This document shows, in pieces, positions 1 to 9,107 of a DNA stretch of 64,000 nucleotides. The stretch's first letter is position 1. The number at the start of each line of letters is the position of its first letter. The notes beneath the pieces were generated by a model, which was not told the DNA's origin, ran no database searches, and saw only the letters and a list, made by a program, of their open reading frames with translations. This stretch comes from Polynucleobacter sp. UB-Piko-W3 (GTDB taxonomy: Bacteria; Pseudomonadota; Gammaproteobacteria; Burkholderiales; Burkholderiaceae): positions 829,545 through 893,544 of the forward strand of contig NZ_JACVPY010000002.1 of the NCBI RefSeq assembly GCF_018881635.1. Direction: 5' to 3'. Made by a program: the position numbers and the translations under genes.

Positions 1-982
1 GAACGGTAACTAGCTCTTGATATTTAGGTGATTTTTCTAGCTCAGCTTGAGAGAGTTTGAGAACATCGGCTTGGGTTTGATTACCTTGCTGGGCATAACC
101 TACTAAGCCTTCACTAGCCCCACCAACCTTTGCCATTGTTTCAGAGGCACTTTTAATTGCAGCTGCACGAGCCGCTTCTTTAGTTGCTCCTGATGCCACC
201 ATCGTTTCCATAGTGCTACCAGCAGCACTACGCGTAAAGTAAATGCTCAATGCCAAAGCGGCGGTAGTTGGTAGTGAATTGAGTAAGTCGCCAGTCAGTT
301 TGGTGGGTGATAACAAAGCAGAATTATTAGGGTCTGCTGTGAAATACTCCTTATTACCAAACTCTTTTTTAACCTCATCAGGCATGTTTTGCATGATGGA
401 GCTGGCATAGTCAGTTTGCTGACGCGTCCAGCGTGATAAAAATCCCGCAGCAGAATCTTCTCTAAACTTCTTTAATGCTGCTGGATTATCTTTAAATAGA
501 ACAGATGCCTCTTCATCACTAGTGGTGAATGGCTGAAACTTATCCAGTAGCTTAGTGGTTACCGCCCCTAGAGTGACTACTCCGGAAAGCGCTGACCTAC
601 CTAAATAGCTGGCGCTTTTCTCCAAGCTACTCATGTTAGTTATGTCGTCGTGAGCAATACGTGCTTTTTCTTGGTCTAAAAAGAACTTGGCAGTATTGGG
701 ATATTGCGTAGTCAGATTACCAAAGTCAGTCGATTGCATCACTACTTGACGCTGCGTATCGTCGCGATTAGCGCGAACTGAATCCACCGGTATGCCCAGC
801 TTATCTGATACCTTGCGAAGTTCTACTTCATAATCAGGGTCGCTTTTGAGAGCATTACCAATATTAATCTTGATGTTTTGCGAAGTCTGATTGTTACGCT
901 CACCCAAGTAGGAAGTGACTGCTGACGATATATCGTCATTGGTATAGCCGCCTACATTTACAGTTCCAATAGGATCAGCCAT
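1..982 (-). CDS. Prophage internal virion protein, N-terminal part (runs off left edge)
   Basis: The frame is open from the left edge to an ATG at 982, giving 327 visible codons, so the C-terminus lies outside the window. The start overlaps the stop of the upstream transglycosylase gene by 8 bases, typical of coupled late genes. The visible part is polar and mostly helical in character, with one Ala/Leu-rich stretch around residues 238-254. I recognise no named domain. Its place directly after a gp14-like protein and a transglycosylase protein matches the large core or ejection protein of T7-, BPP-1- and epsilon15-like podoviruses, so an inner-core DNA ejection role is inferred from position. 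Confidence 0.7.
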   Translation of the reverse strand, partial: MADPIGTVNVGGYTNDDISSAVTSYLGERNNQTSQNIKINIGNALKSDPDYEVELRKVSDKLGIPVDSVRANRDDTQRQVVMQSTDFGNLTTQYPNTAKFFLDQEKARIAHDDITNMSSLEKSASYLGRSALSGVVTLGAVTTKLLDKFQPFTTSDEEASVLFKDNPAALKKFREDSAAGFLSRWTRQQTDYASSIMQNMPDEVKKEFGNKEYFTADPNNSALLSPTKLTGDLLNSLPTTAALALSIYFTRSAAGSTMETMVASGATKEAARAAAIKSASETMAKVGGASEGLVGYAQQGNQTQADVLKLSQAELEKSPKYQELVTV

Positions 983-3182
983 TTTTCTTCATTTTCATTT
1001 TTAACCACACATCCAGTACCGCACCATCAGACGGATTATCAATACCGCGCATTTTCAAATCGGCTTTAATACGCTCGACTGCGCCGGGGGCAATATCCTT
1101 GATGTCGGAAACTTTCATAGTCATAATCTTCATGTTCTTGACATCGCCATACGTAATCCCAGCAAATGTCTCCTTGAACTGAACTGACTTAGCAAACAAG
1201 TCATCAATTTTCTTTTCAACTTCTACGTCGGTTAACTTACGTCCCAATGACATTTGGGTTTCCAGTACTGAATCGCGCACAAACTTTTTAATAGCGCCAA
1301 TTTGTTGCATCTTTCCTGTGTCAGATTCTTTTGGAGTCGGGTCGATGTCTAAATTTCGTAGTCGATTGTTAAGCACCTCATTGATAGCACCGCTAGGAAC
1401 GTCTTGCGCTGCGGTCATCGCTTTACCGGTTCGTACTGAGGCACGAATATCAGCAAACCGCTTAAAGTCACTAGCATCAAGTTCAGCACGTAGGGTGTAG
1501 AACTGAGCATCGGTTAAGCCATTGAGATAAGCGGGGTCAGTCAGTTTTTGGTAAACGGCAAGATTGGTTGCTTGCGTCCCAGTAGCTACCTTGGTAGCAA
1601 ACGACATTACTTGAGACACCTTATCCGGTGGAATATTGGCACGCAAAGCTCCCGGAAGAGCCATATAGTTGCCATTGTTTTCCACTAAGCCACGAATAGC
1701 ACTGCCGACTGTTTCATCGTCACGCTGCGCTTGAGATGACTTGTAGCGACTAAAACGAATAACAGCATCATCTTCTGCTTGTTTTAATACGGTGGGACTG
1801 ACATTAAGATTGCCATCTTTATCCGATAGGTTTTCTCGCACGCTAAGCAAAATATCGCGCACTGTTGGCTCCGTATTTCTGCCCTTCCCCGCCTCATACG
1901 CTGCCACATTTTTACGCACATAATCTTGCGTTTCTTTAAATGGGGGTATGCCTTCGGGAGTTGTAATCTTGTTCGGATTTTTGCCACTCTTGTTCGTGCC
2001 ATCACGATAGTCAAGTACTGCTTGAGTTCCCGCGTTGTACGCTGCAAAAGTTTGCGCTAGGTTGCCACCAAATGTTTTTAGATTTTTATCAAAGTAGGCT
2101 CTACCTAGTTGCTCGTTATATGCTGCGTCATTTTTAAAACGATTCTCATCCCAAGCAATACCAAGTTCTTTTGCCATTTCTTTACCAGTTTCCGGCATGA
2201 CTTGCGCAATTCCAGTCGCCCCTTTAGAGCTAGTCAATGGCTTGCCGGACTTATCAAATTGTTGGTTGTTTGATTCTGTGCCAAGCGCAATGTTCCATGC
2301 ACGACTGGTATCGCTTGTGGCTATTTGTGGGGATAATTTATCAAAGGCTTTATCTACCGCAGCTAATGCAGTTCCAGCGTCGACTTGTTTACCGAGCACA
2401 CTTCTGACATGCAATATGTCATCCGACTCCATTTGGTTTTTGTAGCGGTTTAGATAATTGCTACCCCCAATAATGTCGTCCTTTTCAATGGCAGACAGAA
2501 TCGAAATCTTGTGAGCCTTTGATAGCAAGTCGCGAGTATTGGCTTCAATCCATGTTGCTGATTTACCGTTTAATCTGCCAGCCTCGGCTGCGCTGCGTTT
2601 AATATTATCTACCTCAACATCGACCATACCCGGGTTGTTATAGTTCAAGCCAATGACATTCATGGAGGTCTTAATAGAACCCTCCTTGACTGATAGTGCG
2701 TAGGTTGTAAATTCTTGACTTTCGTGCTTTTCAGCATTGCCTCTAAACAAGACTGCCATACCGTCAGCTTTGGTTTTAAATAGCCGACGTTGCACGTCAT
2801 TGCCTAAACCCTTAGAAATATCATCTACTTGAGATTGGAAGTTTTCTACGTATTCATCTGTCAGGCTTTTGCCGGATGTGCGCTCTAGGGCATTAATCCC
2901 CTTTTGATTTACCAGTCCAACATCTTTGTTGTAGAGCAGATCAAGGTACTTTTCTTTTGCCTTATTCTCTGCATCATCAACACGAATTTTGTTTGCTTCA
3001 TTGAGTTGGTCTGTATAGATGCTCGCTGCCATACTGACAGCAGAACTCATGGCTTTACCCATGTTTTCCATCTGCTGACCGGGAATTGACGCCATTTCAG
3101 GAGTCAGGGTTGTATTTACTCGTGTGCTGGGGTTAACACTTTGGTCAACCAAATAATTGTCATAGGTAGGGATTTTTGGCAT
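975..3182 (-). CDS. Internal virion protein with lytic transglycosylase domain
   Basis: 735 residues. A soluble lytic transglycosylase (SLT) domain lies around residues 290-435. The catalytic Glu is E303 in the motif ALGTESNNQ, followed by the family's GATGIAQVMPETG loop and a later FAAYNAG segment. The flanking regions are long, charged and helical. In podoviruses such proteins are ejected with the DNA and cut peptidoglycan locally so that the tail channel can cross the wall. The gene sits between the gp14-like core gene, whose start lies 1 base from this gene's start codon region, and the large partial virion gene it overlaps. The enzyme assignment is strong; the ejection role is inferred from gene order. 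Confidence 0.88.
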   Translation of the reverse strand: MPKIPTYDNYLVDQSVNPSTRVNTTLTPEMASIPGQQMENMGKAMSSAVSMAASIYTDQLNEANKIRVDDAENKAKEKYLDLLYNKDVGLVNQKGINALERTSGKSLTDEYVENFQSQVDDISKGLGNDVQRRLFKTKADGMAVLFRGNAEKHESQEFTTYALSVKEGSIKTSMNVIGLNYNNPGMVDVEVDNIKRSAAEAGRLNGKSATWIEANTRDLLSKAHKISILSAIEKDDIIGGSNYLNRYKNQMESDDILHVRSVLGKQVDAGTALAAVDKAFDKLSPQIATSDTSRAWNIALGTESNNQQFDKSGKPLTSSKGATGIAQVMPETGKEMAKELGIAWDENRFKNDAAYNEQLGRAYFDKNLKTFGGNLAQTFAAYNAGTQAVLDYRDGTNKSGKNPNKITTPEGIPPFKETQDYVRKNVAAYEAGKGRNTEPTVRDILLSVRENLSDKDGNLNVSPTVLKQAEDDAVIRFSRYKSSQAQRDDETVGSAIRGLVENNGNYMALPGALRANIPPDKVSQVMSFATKVATGTQATNLAVYQKLTDPAYLNGLTDAQFYTLRAELDASDFKRFADIRASVRTGKAMTAAQDVPSGAINEVLNNRLRNLDIDPTPKESDTGKMQQIGAIKKFVRDSVLETQMSLGRKLTDVEVEKKIDDLFAKSVQFKETFAGITYGDVKNMKIMTMKVSDIKDIAPGAVERIKADLKMRGIDNPSDGAVLDVWLKMKMKKNG

Positions 3183-3697
3183 TATGCAAACGCTCCCGCT
3201 TTATTGAGTAAATACCAATCCTTGGCTGCGGAAGTTGAGCTGCCCAAAAGGCTAGTAGCAAATGCCATATCAGGATTGATGGCACTAGCATTACCTCGTG
3301 CCGTAATAGCTTTGTTGGTATAGTTCATGCCTTCAGTGCGATAACCCCAAGCATTACGAATGGCATTGGCTTTTGCAGTATTGGCATCAACTTCACCCAT
3401 AACGTCGGTAGTTGTCAGGATGTTTTGCGCAGTTGGTGAAGTTAAATCAATCCCATTAGCAGCCAAGGCTGTACGCTGGGTCGATTTCATTTGCCCACGC
3501 TTTAAATAAATTGATGCCTCTTGACGTTGTCCTGAGAGCAACGCTGATTGTGCAGACAGTTCGGCAAGCCTTGCGTTGGTGTCATCCATGTACGCCTGAC
3601 CTTCAAGCGCCATTTTTTGAGAGTCTGCTTTGGATTGGGCACCAAATGCACTAGTCAGTGCACCAGCTCCCATTGCTACTCCAGCTGAAATTCCCAT
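3182..3697 (-). CDS. gp14-like virion core protein
   Basis: 171 residues, starting with a small hydrophobic Gly/Ala-rich segment (residues 1-20) followed by a long Ala/Gln/Arg helical region and an Asn/Thr-rich tail. The layout, and the place between the tail nozzle and the transglycosylase protein, match the T7 gp14-type internal core proteins that insert in the outer membrane during DNA ejection. The gene abuts the transglycosylase gene at 3182. No catalytic motif is visible. The family call rests on composition and on order, so it is moderate. Confidence 0.65.
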   Translation of the reverse strand: MGISAGVAMGAGALTSAFGAQSKADSQKMALEGQAYMDDTNARLAELSAQSALLSGQRQEASIYLKRGQMKSTQRTALAANGIDLTSPTAQNILTTTDVMGEVDANTAKANAIRNAWGYRTEGMNYTNKAITARGNASAINPDMAFATSLLGSSTSAAKDWYLLNKAGAFA

Positions 3698-3756
3698 GTT
3701 TAATCCTTTTAGCTATACATTCAAAGGTAACCTCTTAGCCTTCGAGTACGCGCACC

Positions 3757-6672
3757 TTATGCGCCAACCGCAACTTCCAATGTCATTGATACGACCGTTA
3801 ATGGAAGTGGGTCTTTTTGCCGAACAAACACTTGACCGGAGTTATTCCATGTTGGGGTAATCACAACTTGTAGCTCATCGGATTTATAAGAAGGTGGCGA
3901 ACCATAAGGCTCAGTGGTTCTTTGTTTGGCTTCGGTTAAGTGATCGCTATCTGCCCCCACAAAAATACCGGAGCTGCGATACACGCGCAGCCACACGCGA
4001 TTGACATTCTTGGTTCTACCTTGACCAAAACCCGCATCAATTTGAGCAAACCATGGCAGCGTTTGAATATCAGCAGTAATTGGCAGCCCTACCGTCACTT
4101 TAGAGGCGGCTTGATCTAGCATGACTGTGCCACTAGTCACTACACGTTGGGGGTGGACAGCACCATCAGCGAGAATGCTGACCGTTTTTCCTTCTAACCA
4201 ACTTAACCCACTAACCGAGTCTCTTGCAAAACTAAAATTATTAATCGGGGTGTTGCGTAACGCTACTGGCAGTACATTGTCAATTCTGCCTACTGCAACG
4301 GTCGTACTAGTAACGCCAGTAATCGTGATGCGATACGAGTTACCGCTGGCATCTTTAAACACAAAAGCATCGTTTAAATCAGTCAATGCTGGGTAAGCAA
4401 AGGTCGCTGCTGATGCGGTAATAGTTAAGGTGTCACTCGTACCCCAAGTAGTACCACCACTAACGGTAATCGTTTTAGCGGTGGTGTTGGCGGTATTGAG
4501 TGTTGCGCCAGCATCCACAAAGAAAGCATCGGCTGGGTCAGTGAATAAGCGACTTGCCATACGCTCTACATAACGCACAGAAGCGCCGTTAACGGTACGC
4601 TTAACAACAACATAGAGCACATCCTCGTTACCTTCTGCAACAACGCAGCAGCTCTCAAAAGTGCCATCAGTGTCATGTCTATGCCATGAGCCAACTTGCT
4701 GCTCCGGAACGTAGGTAATGCCCAATAATTTACCGCTACTCGAAATCATCCACACTACCGGCTGAGGTGCTTTAGCAAAGCACATGTCCACAATCGTGTT
4801 GCCGTCAAATAAATGGGGTGCGCGAAGACTTAAATCGCCGGTGACATAACCCGATGCTTGCCAGTTATATGCCAACTCACGTACATGCCCTCCCCTTGCT
4901 GCGGCATAGATCATGGCGTTGTTAATAATGACTGGCTGCACGTTAGATGCGCCAACATACGATTGGGGTCTTACTGACACTGAGGTTGGTGTAATGGCAT
5001 CAGTATTAATCGAGGTAACACGCCACTCTGCTGAACTGGTCAATAGAACCAAGTTCGTTAAAGGCACGATATGGCGAATCGTATTGGCTTCCCTTGCCGC
5101 AACCCTAAAGTTAATTGAGTCGCTGTCTTGCGTTGGTAATGAATAACTCAGATTCGATTCCGTACCTGAACGCGTCATCCATAAGTTCTGAGGTTTATTA
5201 ATCGTGCCAGCAAAGCAGCGTCGCTGCTCAAAATAGGAAACGGCTTGTGGATAGTTGCCAGTACTATCAAATGGGTTGTAAAACTCTGATGGGCATTGAC
5301 CAACGTCTGCTGTAATGTTGTCATCTTTAAAGGTCAATCCATCGGTCTGACCAATATAGCCATATAAACCATTAAATTGCTTGTAGACGTTATAGCGCTT
5401 TGCAGCTGGCGCAGCTGCCCAAGTGATGGTGTTGTAATTTCCTGAAACTAAAATATTGCCAGTACATGAGGCTGAGGTTGATGGCAACGACATATCAATA
5501 CCGTTTGACCCAACCGTAGCAACCACATAGTTGTACACCGTTGAACCCGCACCAGTTGCTGTTGCACTAACTCCAGTAGGAGCTGACAGATTGGGCACAA
5601 AACTAATATTGATTAATTGCCATTGAGTAGCCCCATAGCGTCGCAACTCAGCTGGTGGATAGTTTGGGTGCACTAGTGTCAAGACGTCTGCCGATTGCAC
5701 AAAGTGAATGTCAAACAAATCTGCCTCGACATAATTGGTCGGCACTTCGTAATAAATCGAAGGCATTGGATACCAATAGGTGGCATTCGGTGGAATGTTG
5801 TTGTAATTGGCTACCTTACAGTAATAGTTCACACCACCGACATTGACCATATCCCCCACTTGATAGGTTAAGTAGCCAGTATGTGTGCCGGACTGAGTGC
5901 CGCTAGTCACAATCGAAAACCCGCCAGCAGTTTGTGCAATCTCAAAAGTATTAGTTTGGGGATTCTTCACGTAATACGCTTGACCCGCAGTAATACCGGT
6001 AGGCAGTGCACCAGTTGTACCAAACGATACTTGCTGACCGGCAGTCAAACCATGCCCAGTCCAAGTAATGTTTGCTGGAGCATTAGCAGTATGAGTTCCG
6101 GATTGCGTGCCAGTAGTGTTAATGGCTGTGCCACCGGGTGTGGCTGCAATTTGAAAGGTGTTGGTTGCGGGTGACACTACATAATAGGTTTGACCCGAAC
6201 TAATACCAGTAGGCAATGATCCGGTGGTTGTAAAGTACACCGGCGACCCCGCTGTCAAAGTATGCCCAGTCCAAGTAATTACTCCGGGCGTAGCAATTGT
6301 CATAGTGACAGTTGCCGCTGTCGGTGAAATAGTTGATGTAATGGTTGAAGAGGCTTTAAATGATGAGCCAGTGCCAGCCAATAGGCTTGATCCTTGAGTA
6401 TGAAAACGGATATAGCCTTCGCCAAACTCGAGCACCATCGTTTGCGTGGTCGAATAAGAGAACGGAATTAAGCGCGTTTTCTTAGCCGATGTTTTAACAG
6501 TATTGACGTAAGCTGTGCCGGGTCGATTATTTACCACGCCATGCGGCAACACAATAAAGTTACGACAAGTGGCTAGTCCACTTTGAAACTTGGCATCGTC
6601 AATCCTCCCATACATCTCGGGAGTAAGCTCTCCCCCTCCAAATGAACGGTTAAGAGTACGAATATTTGCCAT
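3757..6672 (-). CDS. Tail nozzle / tail tubular protein B-like protein with duplicated insert
   Basis: 971 residues. The N-terminus (NRSFGGGELTPEMYGR, then ATCRNFIVLPHGVVNNRPGT) is the hallmark of large podoviral tail tube or nozzle proteins that follow the gp11-like adaptor. Residues about 131-195 and 201-265 are two copies of one beta-rich unit, each containing ITWTGH-LTAG and a QSGTHT ending. Residues about 267-303 (YQVGDMVNVGGVNYYC, then a P-x-x-x-x-Y/W-x-x-M run) resemble a small CBM5/12-type carbohydrate-binding fold. The rest is beta-rich. It is expected to form the distal tail and may touch surface sugar. The first 100 residues carry the family assignment; the insert is discussed under findings. 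Confidence 0.75.
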   Translation of the reverse strand: MANIRTLNRSFGGGELTPEMYGRIDDAKFQSGLATCRNFIVLPHGVVNNRPGTAYVNTVKTSAKKTRLIPFSYSTTQTMVLEFGEGYIRFHTQGSSLLAGTGSSFKASSTITSTISPTAATVTMTIATPGVITWTGHTLTAGSPVYFTTTGSLPTGISSGQTYYVVSPATNTFQIAATPGGTAINTTGTQSGTHTANAPANITWTGHGLTAGQQVSFGTTGALPTGITAGQAYYVKNPQTNTFEIAQTAGGFSIVTSGTQSGTHTGYLTYQVGDMVNVGGVNYYCKVANYNNIPPNATYWYPMPSIYYEVPTNYVEADLFDIHFVQSADVLTLVHPNYPPAELRRYGATQWQLINISFVPNLSAPTGVSATATGAGSTVYNYVVATVGSNGIDMSLPSTSASCTGNILVSGNYNTITWAAAPAAKRYNVYKQFNGLYGYIGQTDGLTFKDDNITADVGQCPSEFYNPFDSTGNYPQAVSYFEQRRCFAGTINKPQNLWMTRSGTESNLSYSLPTQDSDSINFRVAAREANTIRHIVPLTNLVLLTSSAEWRVTSINTDAITPTSVSVRPQSYVGASNVQPVIINNAMIYAAARGGHVRELAYNWQASGYVTGDLSLRAPHLFDGNTIVDMCFAKAPQPVVWMISSSGKLLGITYVPEQQVGSWHRHDTDGTFESCCVVAEGNEDVLYVVVKRTVNGASVRYVERMASRLFTDPADAFFVDAGATLNTANTTAKTITVSGGTTWGTSDTLTITASAATFAYPALTDLNDAFVFKDASGNSYRITITGVTSTTVAVGRIDNVLPVALRNTPINNFSFARDSVSGLSWLEGKTVSILADGAVHPQRVVTSGTVMLDQAASKVTVGLPITADIQTLPWFAQIDAGFGQGRTKNVNRVWLRVYRSSGIFVGADSDHLTEAKQRTTEPYGSPPSYKSDELQVVITPTWNNSGQVFVRQKDPLPLTVVSMTLEVAVGA
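5878..6282 (-). repeat. Internal tandem duplication in the tail nozzle gene
   Basis: Two in-frame units of about 195 bases (6088-6282 and 5878-6072) start 210 bases, or 70 codons, apart. Both encode the pattern ITWTGH-LTAG, a TTG-LPTGI core, YYV-P-TNTF and a QSGTHT end. The copies are diverged at DNA level, so the duplication is not recent. It adds a second beta-rich domain to a structural protein. Confidence 0.8.
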
Positions 6673-6675
6673 AAA

Positions 6676-7347
6676 TTATCTACCAGCCATCCAAGGGGTA
6701 GACATTTGTACCGTTGTTCTACGTTGATTGGCATCGGATACCGTTGCTCTTGTAAACCCTACTTGGAACATTTGGTAGCAGCGCTTGGCTTCGGCTGCGC
6801 CAGCGTCGCCTTTAATGATTGCACCAGCAAGATAGCTCGCCAAAAGCCATGACAGACAATCGCAAAATAGCGGACTGTATTTAGAGCTATCGGTCACAAT
6901 GCCGGTATAACGCAAGATGGCATTTTCGACGTTGGTATAAATTACCGCAGTGCCATCATTAAGGGATTCGCTAGTAAACGGTTGTGGGGTATATAAACCC
7001 TGACCAGTATTGGTTACCCCGGTTTGGGTGTACGCCATTGGAAACGGTTCGCTGTAATCGTCCGGCGCATATTGTGCATAGACCGCCAGCAAATTAACAG
7101 CATCAATTGGCTGCACATAGGTGTATGCCCATTGAGGAATAGTATTCGTGCCGATTAATGCCATGCTGGCGCGTTTAGTTGCAAAGCCCCAGTTGTGCAT
7201 CTCGAATAAAGAATTTCTAGCAAGCGGATAAAAACGCTGGCAATGCTCAGCCTGTGCGCTCCCTTCAGGAGGGTCAATGCTAGAAATAGTGGCGCTATCG
7301 CCTAAATGGGATAACGCTAAATTACAAATATCGACTGCACTAGCCAC
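6676..7347 (-). CDS. gp11-like head-to-tail adaptor (tail tubular protein A)
   Basis: 223 residues. The opening VDICNLALSHLGD, then a Pro/Glu stretch, a Cys near a YPLARNSLFEMHNWGFATKRASMAL segment, and PQWAYTYVQPIDAVNL form the standard signature of the T7 gp11 / tail tubular protein A family. It forms the ring joining the portal to the nozzle. The gene lies 3 bases upstream of the nozzle gene, as expected for partners made together. Length fits the family (about 190-230). Confidence 0.85.
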   Translation of the reverse strand: MASAVDICNLALSHLGDSATISSIDPPEGSAQAEHCQRFYPLARNSLFEMHNWGFATKRASMALIGTNTIPQWAYTYVQPIDAVNLLAVYAQYAPDDYSEPFPMAYTQTGVTNTGQGLYTPQPFTSESLNDGTAVIYTNVENAILRYTGIVTDSSKYSPLFCDCLSWLLASYLAGAIIKGDAGAAEAKRCYQMFQVGFTRATVSDANQRRTTVQMSTPWMAGR

Positions 7348-7397
7348 GATTCACCTCAAATAGAAGTGAGGGGGACGAATCCCCCTCGATTTAATGC

Positions 7398-7592
7398 TTA
7401 CTTACCTTCGTTTTTAGAATCAAAGGAGAACGTATCAACCTCATCTTCTGTTTTATCGGCTTTCGCCTTTTTGCCTGTTATCAATTCCAAGTTATCACTA
7501 GCGATGCCGTCGTACTCGACAATGGCTCCTTCTTCATGAACAGTGTTATTGATAAAAGATTTTTCTAAAACTTTGTAGCGAGGCATACGCAA
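7398..7592 (-). CDS. Small conserved phage protein, function unknown
   Basis: 64 residues, acidic and Lys-rich at the C-terminus, beginning MRMPRYKVLEKSFINN. The pattern of a short beta-strand start followed by EEGAIVEYDG resembles small proteins commonly found between the cement protein and the adaptor in related phages. An SD-like AGGAG lies just upstream of the start. No function can be assigned. Confidence 0.6.
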   Translation of the reverse strand: MRMPRYKVLEKSFINNTVHEEGAIVEYDGIASDNLELITGKKAKADKTEDEVDTFSFDSKNEGK

Positions 7593-7612
7593 TCTCCTTG
7601 ATTCTTAAAAAA

Positions 7613-8044
7613 TTAGGTAACTGAAAAACCGGATGCATAGGTTTTGTTATCAGCGATGTCATCCGCAATATCAGTAGTCACGTTACCGGCTGTCATCGTG
7701 CCAACAACCACATAGTTAGCACCAAGGTAACGACGACCTTGACCACCAATTTGTGGGTTGATACGAATAGCGAAACGAGCGCCAGCAGTTAACGATGCCA
7801 ATGGAATTACGGCAGACGCACCTACTACTGTCACGTTAGTAGACAGAGCAGCGTTGTCAGCAGTAATTGCTTGGAACTGGATAGAAGTACCACCAGTAAA
7901 AGCAGTCGGGATTGTGAAATACATGTAGACATCGTTGCCAGCACCCATGTCGCGTGCTACTGACAAATCAACTGTGTCAGTAGAAACGGCAGTAGTAGTA
8001 ACAGCTTGCGCGGTTGAAACGCGTAAAAATTGATCAACTATCAT
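7613..8044 (-). CDS. Bbp16-like capsid cement protein
   Basis: 143 residues, almost entirely beta-strand in character, with the sequence order (VDLSVARDMGAG near residues 26-37, IPLASLTAGARFAIRI, then GQGRRYLGANYVV) that I associate with the BPP-1 Bbp16 family. In BPP-1 this jelly-roll protein decorates the capsid at local two-fold axes and staples major capsid subunits. Its place immediately downstream of the major capsid gene supports the call. Identity with Bbp16 is from memory of the family and not from a search. Confidence 0.72.
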   Translation of the reverse strand: MIVDQFLRVSTAQAVTTTAVSTDTVDLSVARDMGAGNDVYMYFTIPTAFTGGTSIQFQAITADNAALSTNVTVVGASAVIPLASLTAGARFAIRINPQIGGQGRRYLGANYVVVGTMTAGNVTTDIADDIADNKTYASGFSVT

Positions 8045-8070
8045 TTTGATTATTCCTTTAAGTTAATTGG

Positions 8071-9093
8071 TTAAACCACGCGAGCTTCGGTATTGAGAAG
8101 CTGGTCAACCCGACGGAGCGGAACCCCGAGGAATGACAAGTAGCTGCTTGGTGTACCAAACTGCGTTAACGCTTGCTCGATCTTCAGAACGTACTGTGAT
8201 TTGTCCATTGCAGCTAGTGCCATGCCGCTATGAACTGTACGGTTCATATAGAAGGCTGGGCGACCCATTGCAATGTTTGGAATACGGTACAAAGCGCGTG
8301 CCATCAACTTGATGATGTTGGTTGCAGCGGAGGCAGCTTGAGTACCAGTTTGACCAATCAGATCAGATACGTTGATGTTGCAAATACGCACGACATAACG
8401 CCAGTCTTTAACAACCAAACCGTTTTTCCACTGATAGTGAGTACGGTAGGCTTGATAACGTGAACCCGCGCTATCCCAAACAGTATTCAAACCGAGGTCA
8501 TCATGAATCAGACCGGCTTTAGAACCTTTAGGGAATGGGCAGAACACAGTGTTATCGCCCCACACTACTAAGTAGATGGATGCGTTATTTGAACCAGTAC
8601 CACCAGCATCTAAAATGTTTTGGCTATTACCAGCACCGCTGATTGCGGAGTAGCGAGTTGCCAAACCAAGATATTGCTTAGGGTCTGTTCCGGGGTTACC
8701 GTAGAACATGGTTTGTGCTTGAGTTTGATTCATTGCTTCCAAGAAAGCAGTGTCTTCGCTCAAACGGAAGCCAGCAGTGTTGCCGTTCAATTCAGCTAAG
8801 TCTTTATCGACTTCGCTGTAGGCTTCTAACATGCCAACAGACTCATCTACCTGAGCAGATGTGGATTTGGATGTTGGAATACCTTGGTTGATTGCACGCC
8901 AGTACACAGTTGGTAAACCAGTACGAATGACTACGCGGTGACCAGTAGGTAAATTACCTTCCATGAAAACTGCGTCTTCAAGGATTTCGTTGGACTGACT
9001 TAACAGTTCAGCGATAGTTGGGACTTTACCGTCCGGGTCTACACGTTTTGCCCAATCCGCTAGGGTTAGGGCTGAGGTTGATAATGTTGCCAT
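8071..9093 (-). CDS. Major capsid protein, BPP-1 Bbp17-like
   Basis: 340 residues. The N-terminus (ALTLADWAKRVDPDGK, then IAELLSQSNEILEDA and a P-TGHRVVIRTGLPTVYWRAINQGI run) is typical of the HK97-fold capsid protein shared by BPP-1, BcepC6B and related podoviruses. The middle has the MFYGN / LGLATRY block. It follows the scaffold gene by 14 bases and precedes the cement gene. There is no N-terminal cleavage domain, consistent with use of a separate scaffold. Confidence 0.9.
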   Translation of the reverse strand: MATLSTSALTLADWAKRVDPDGKVPTIAELLSQSNEILEDAVFMEGNLPTGHRVVIRTGLPTVYWRAINQGIPTSKSTSAQVDESVGMLEAYSEVDKDLAELNGNTAGFRLSEDTAFLEAMNQTQAQTMFYGNPGTDPKQYLGLATRYSAISGAGNSQNILDAGGTGSNNASIYLVVWGDNTVFCPFPKGSKAGLIHDDLGLNTVWDSAGSRYQAYRTHYQWKNGLVVKDWRYVVRICNINVSDLIGQTGTQAASAATNIIKLMARALYRIPNIAMGRPAFYMNRTVHSGMALAAMDKSQYVLKIEQALTQFGTPSSYLSFLGVPLRRVDQLLNTEARVV

Positions 9094-9107
9094 TTAGAAA
9101 CTCCTTA

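Noticed and set aside
4121..6174. Plus-strand frames inside the tail nozzle gene
   Set aside because: Shadows of the 971-residue minus-strand gene, without ribosome sites or domain patterns.
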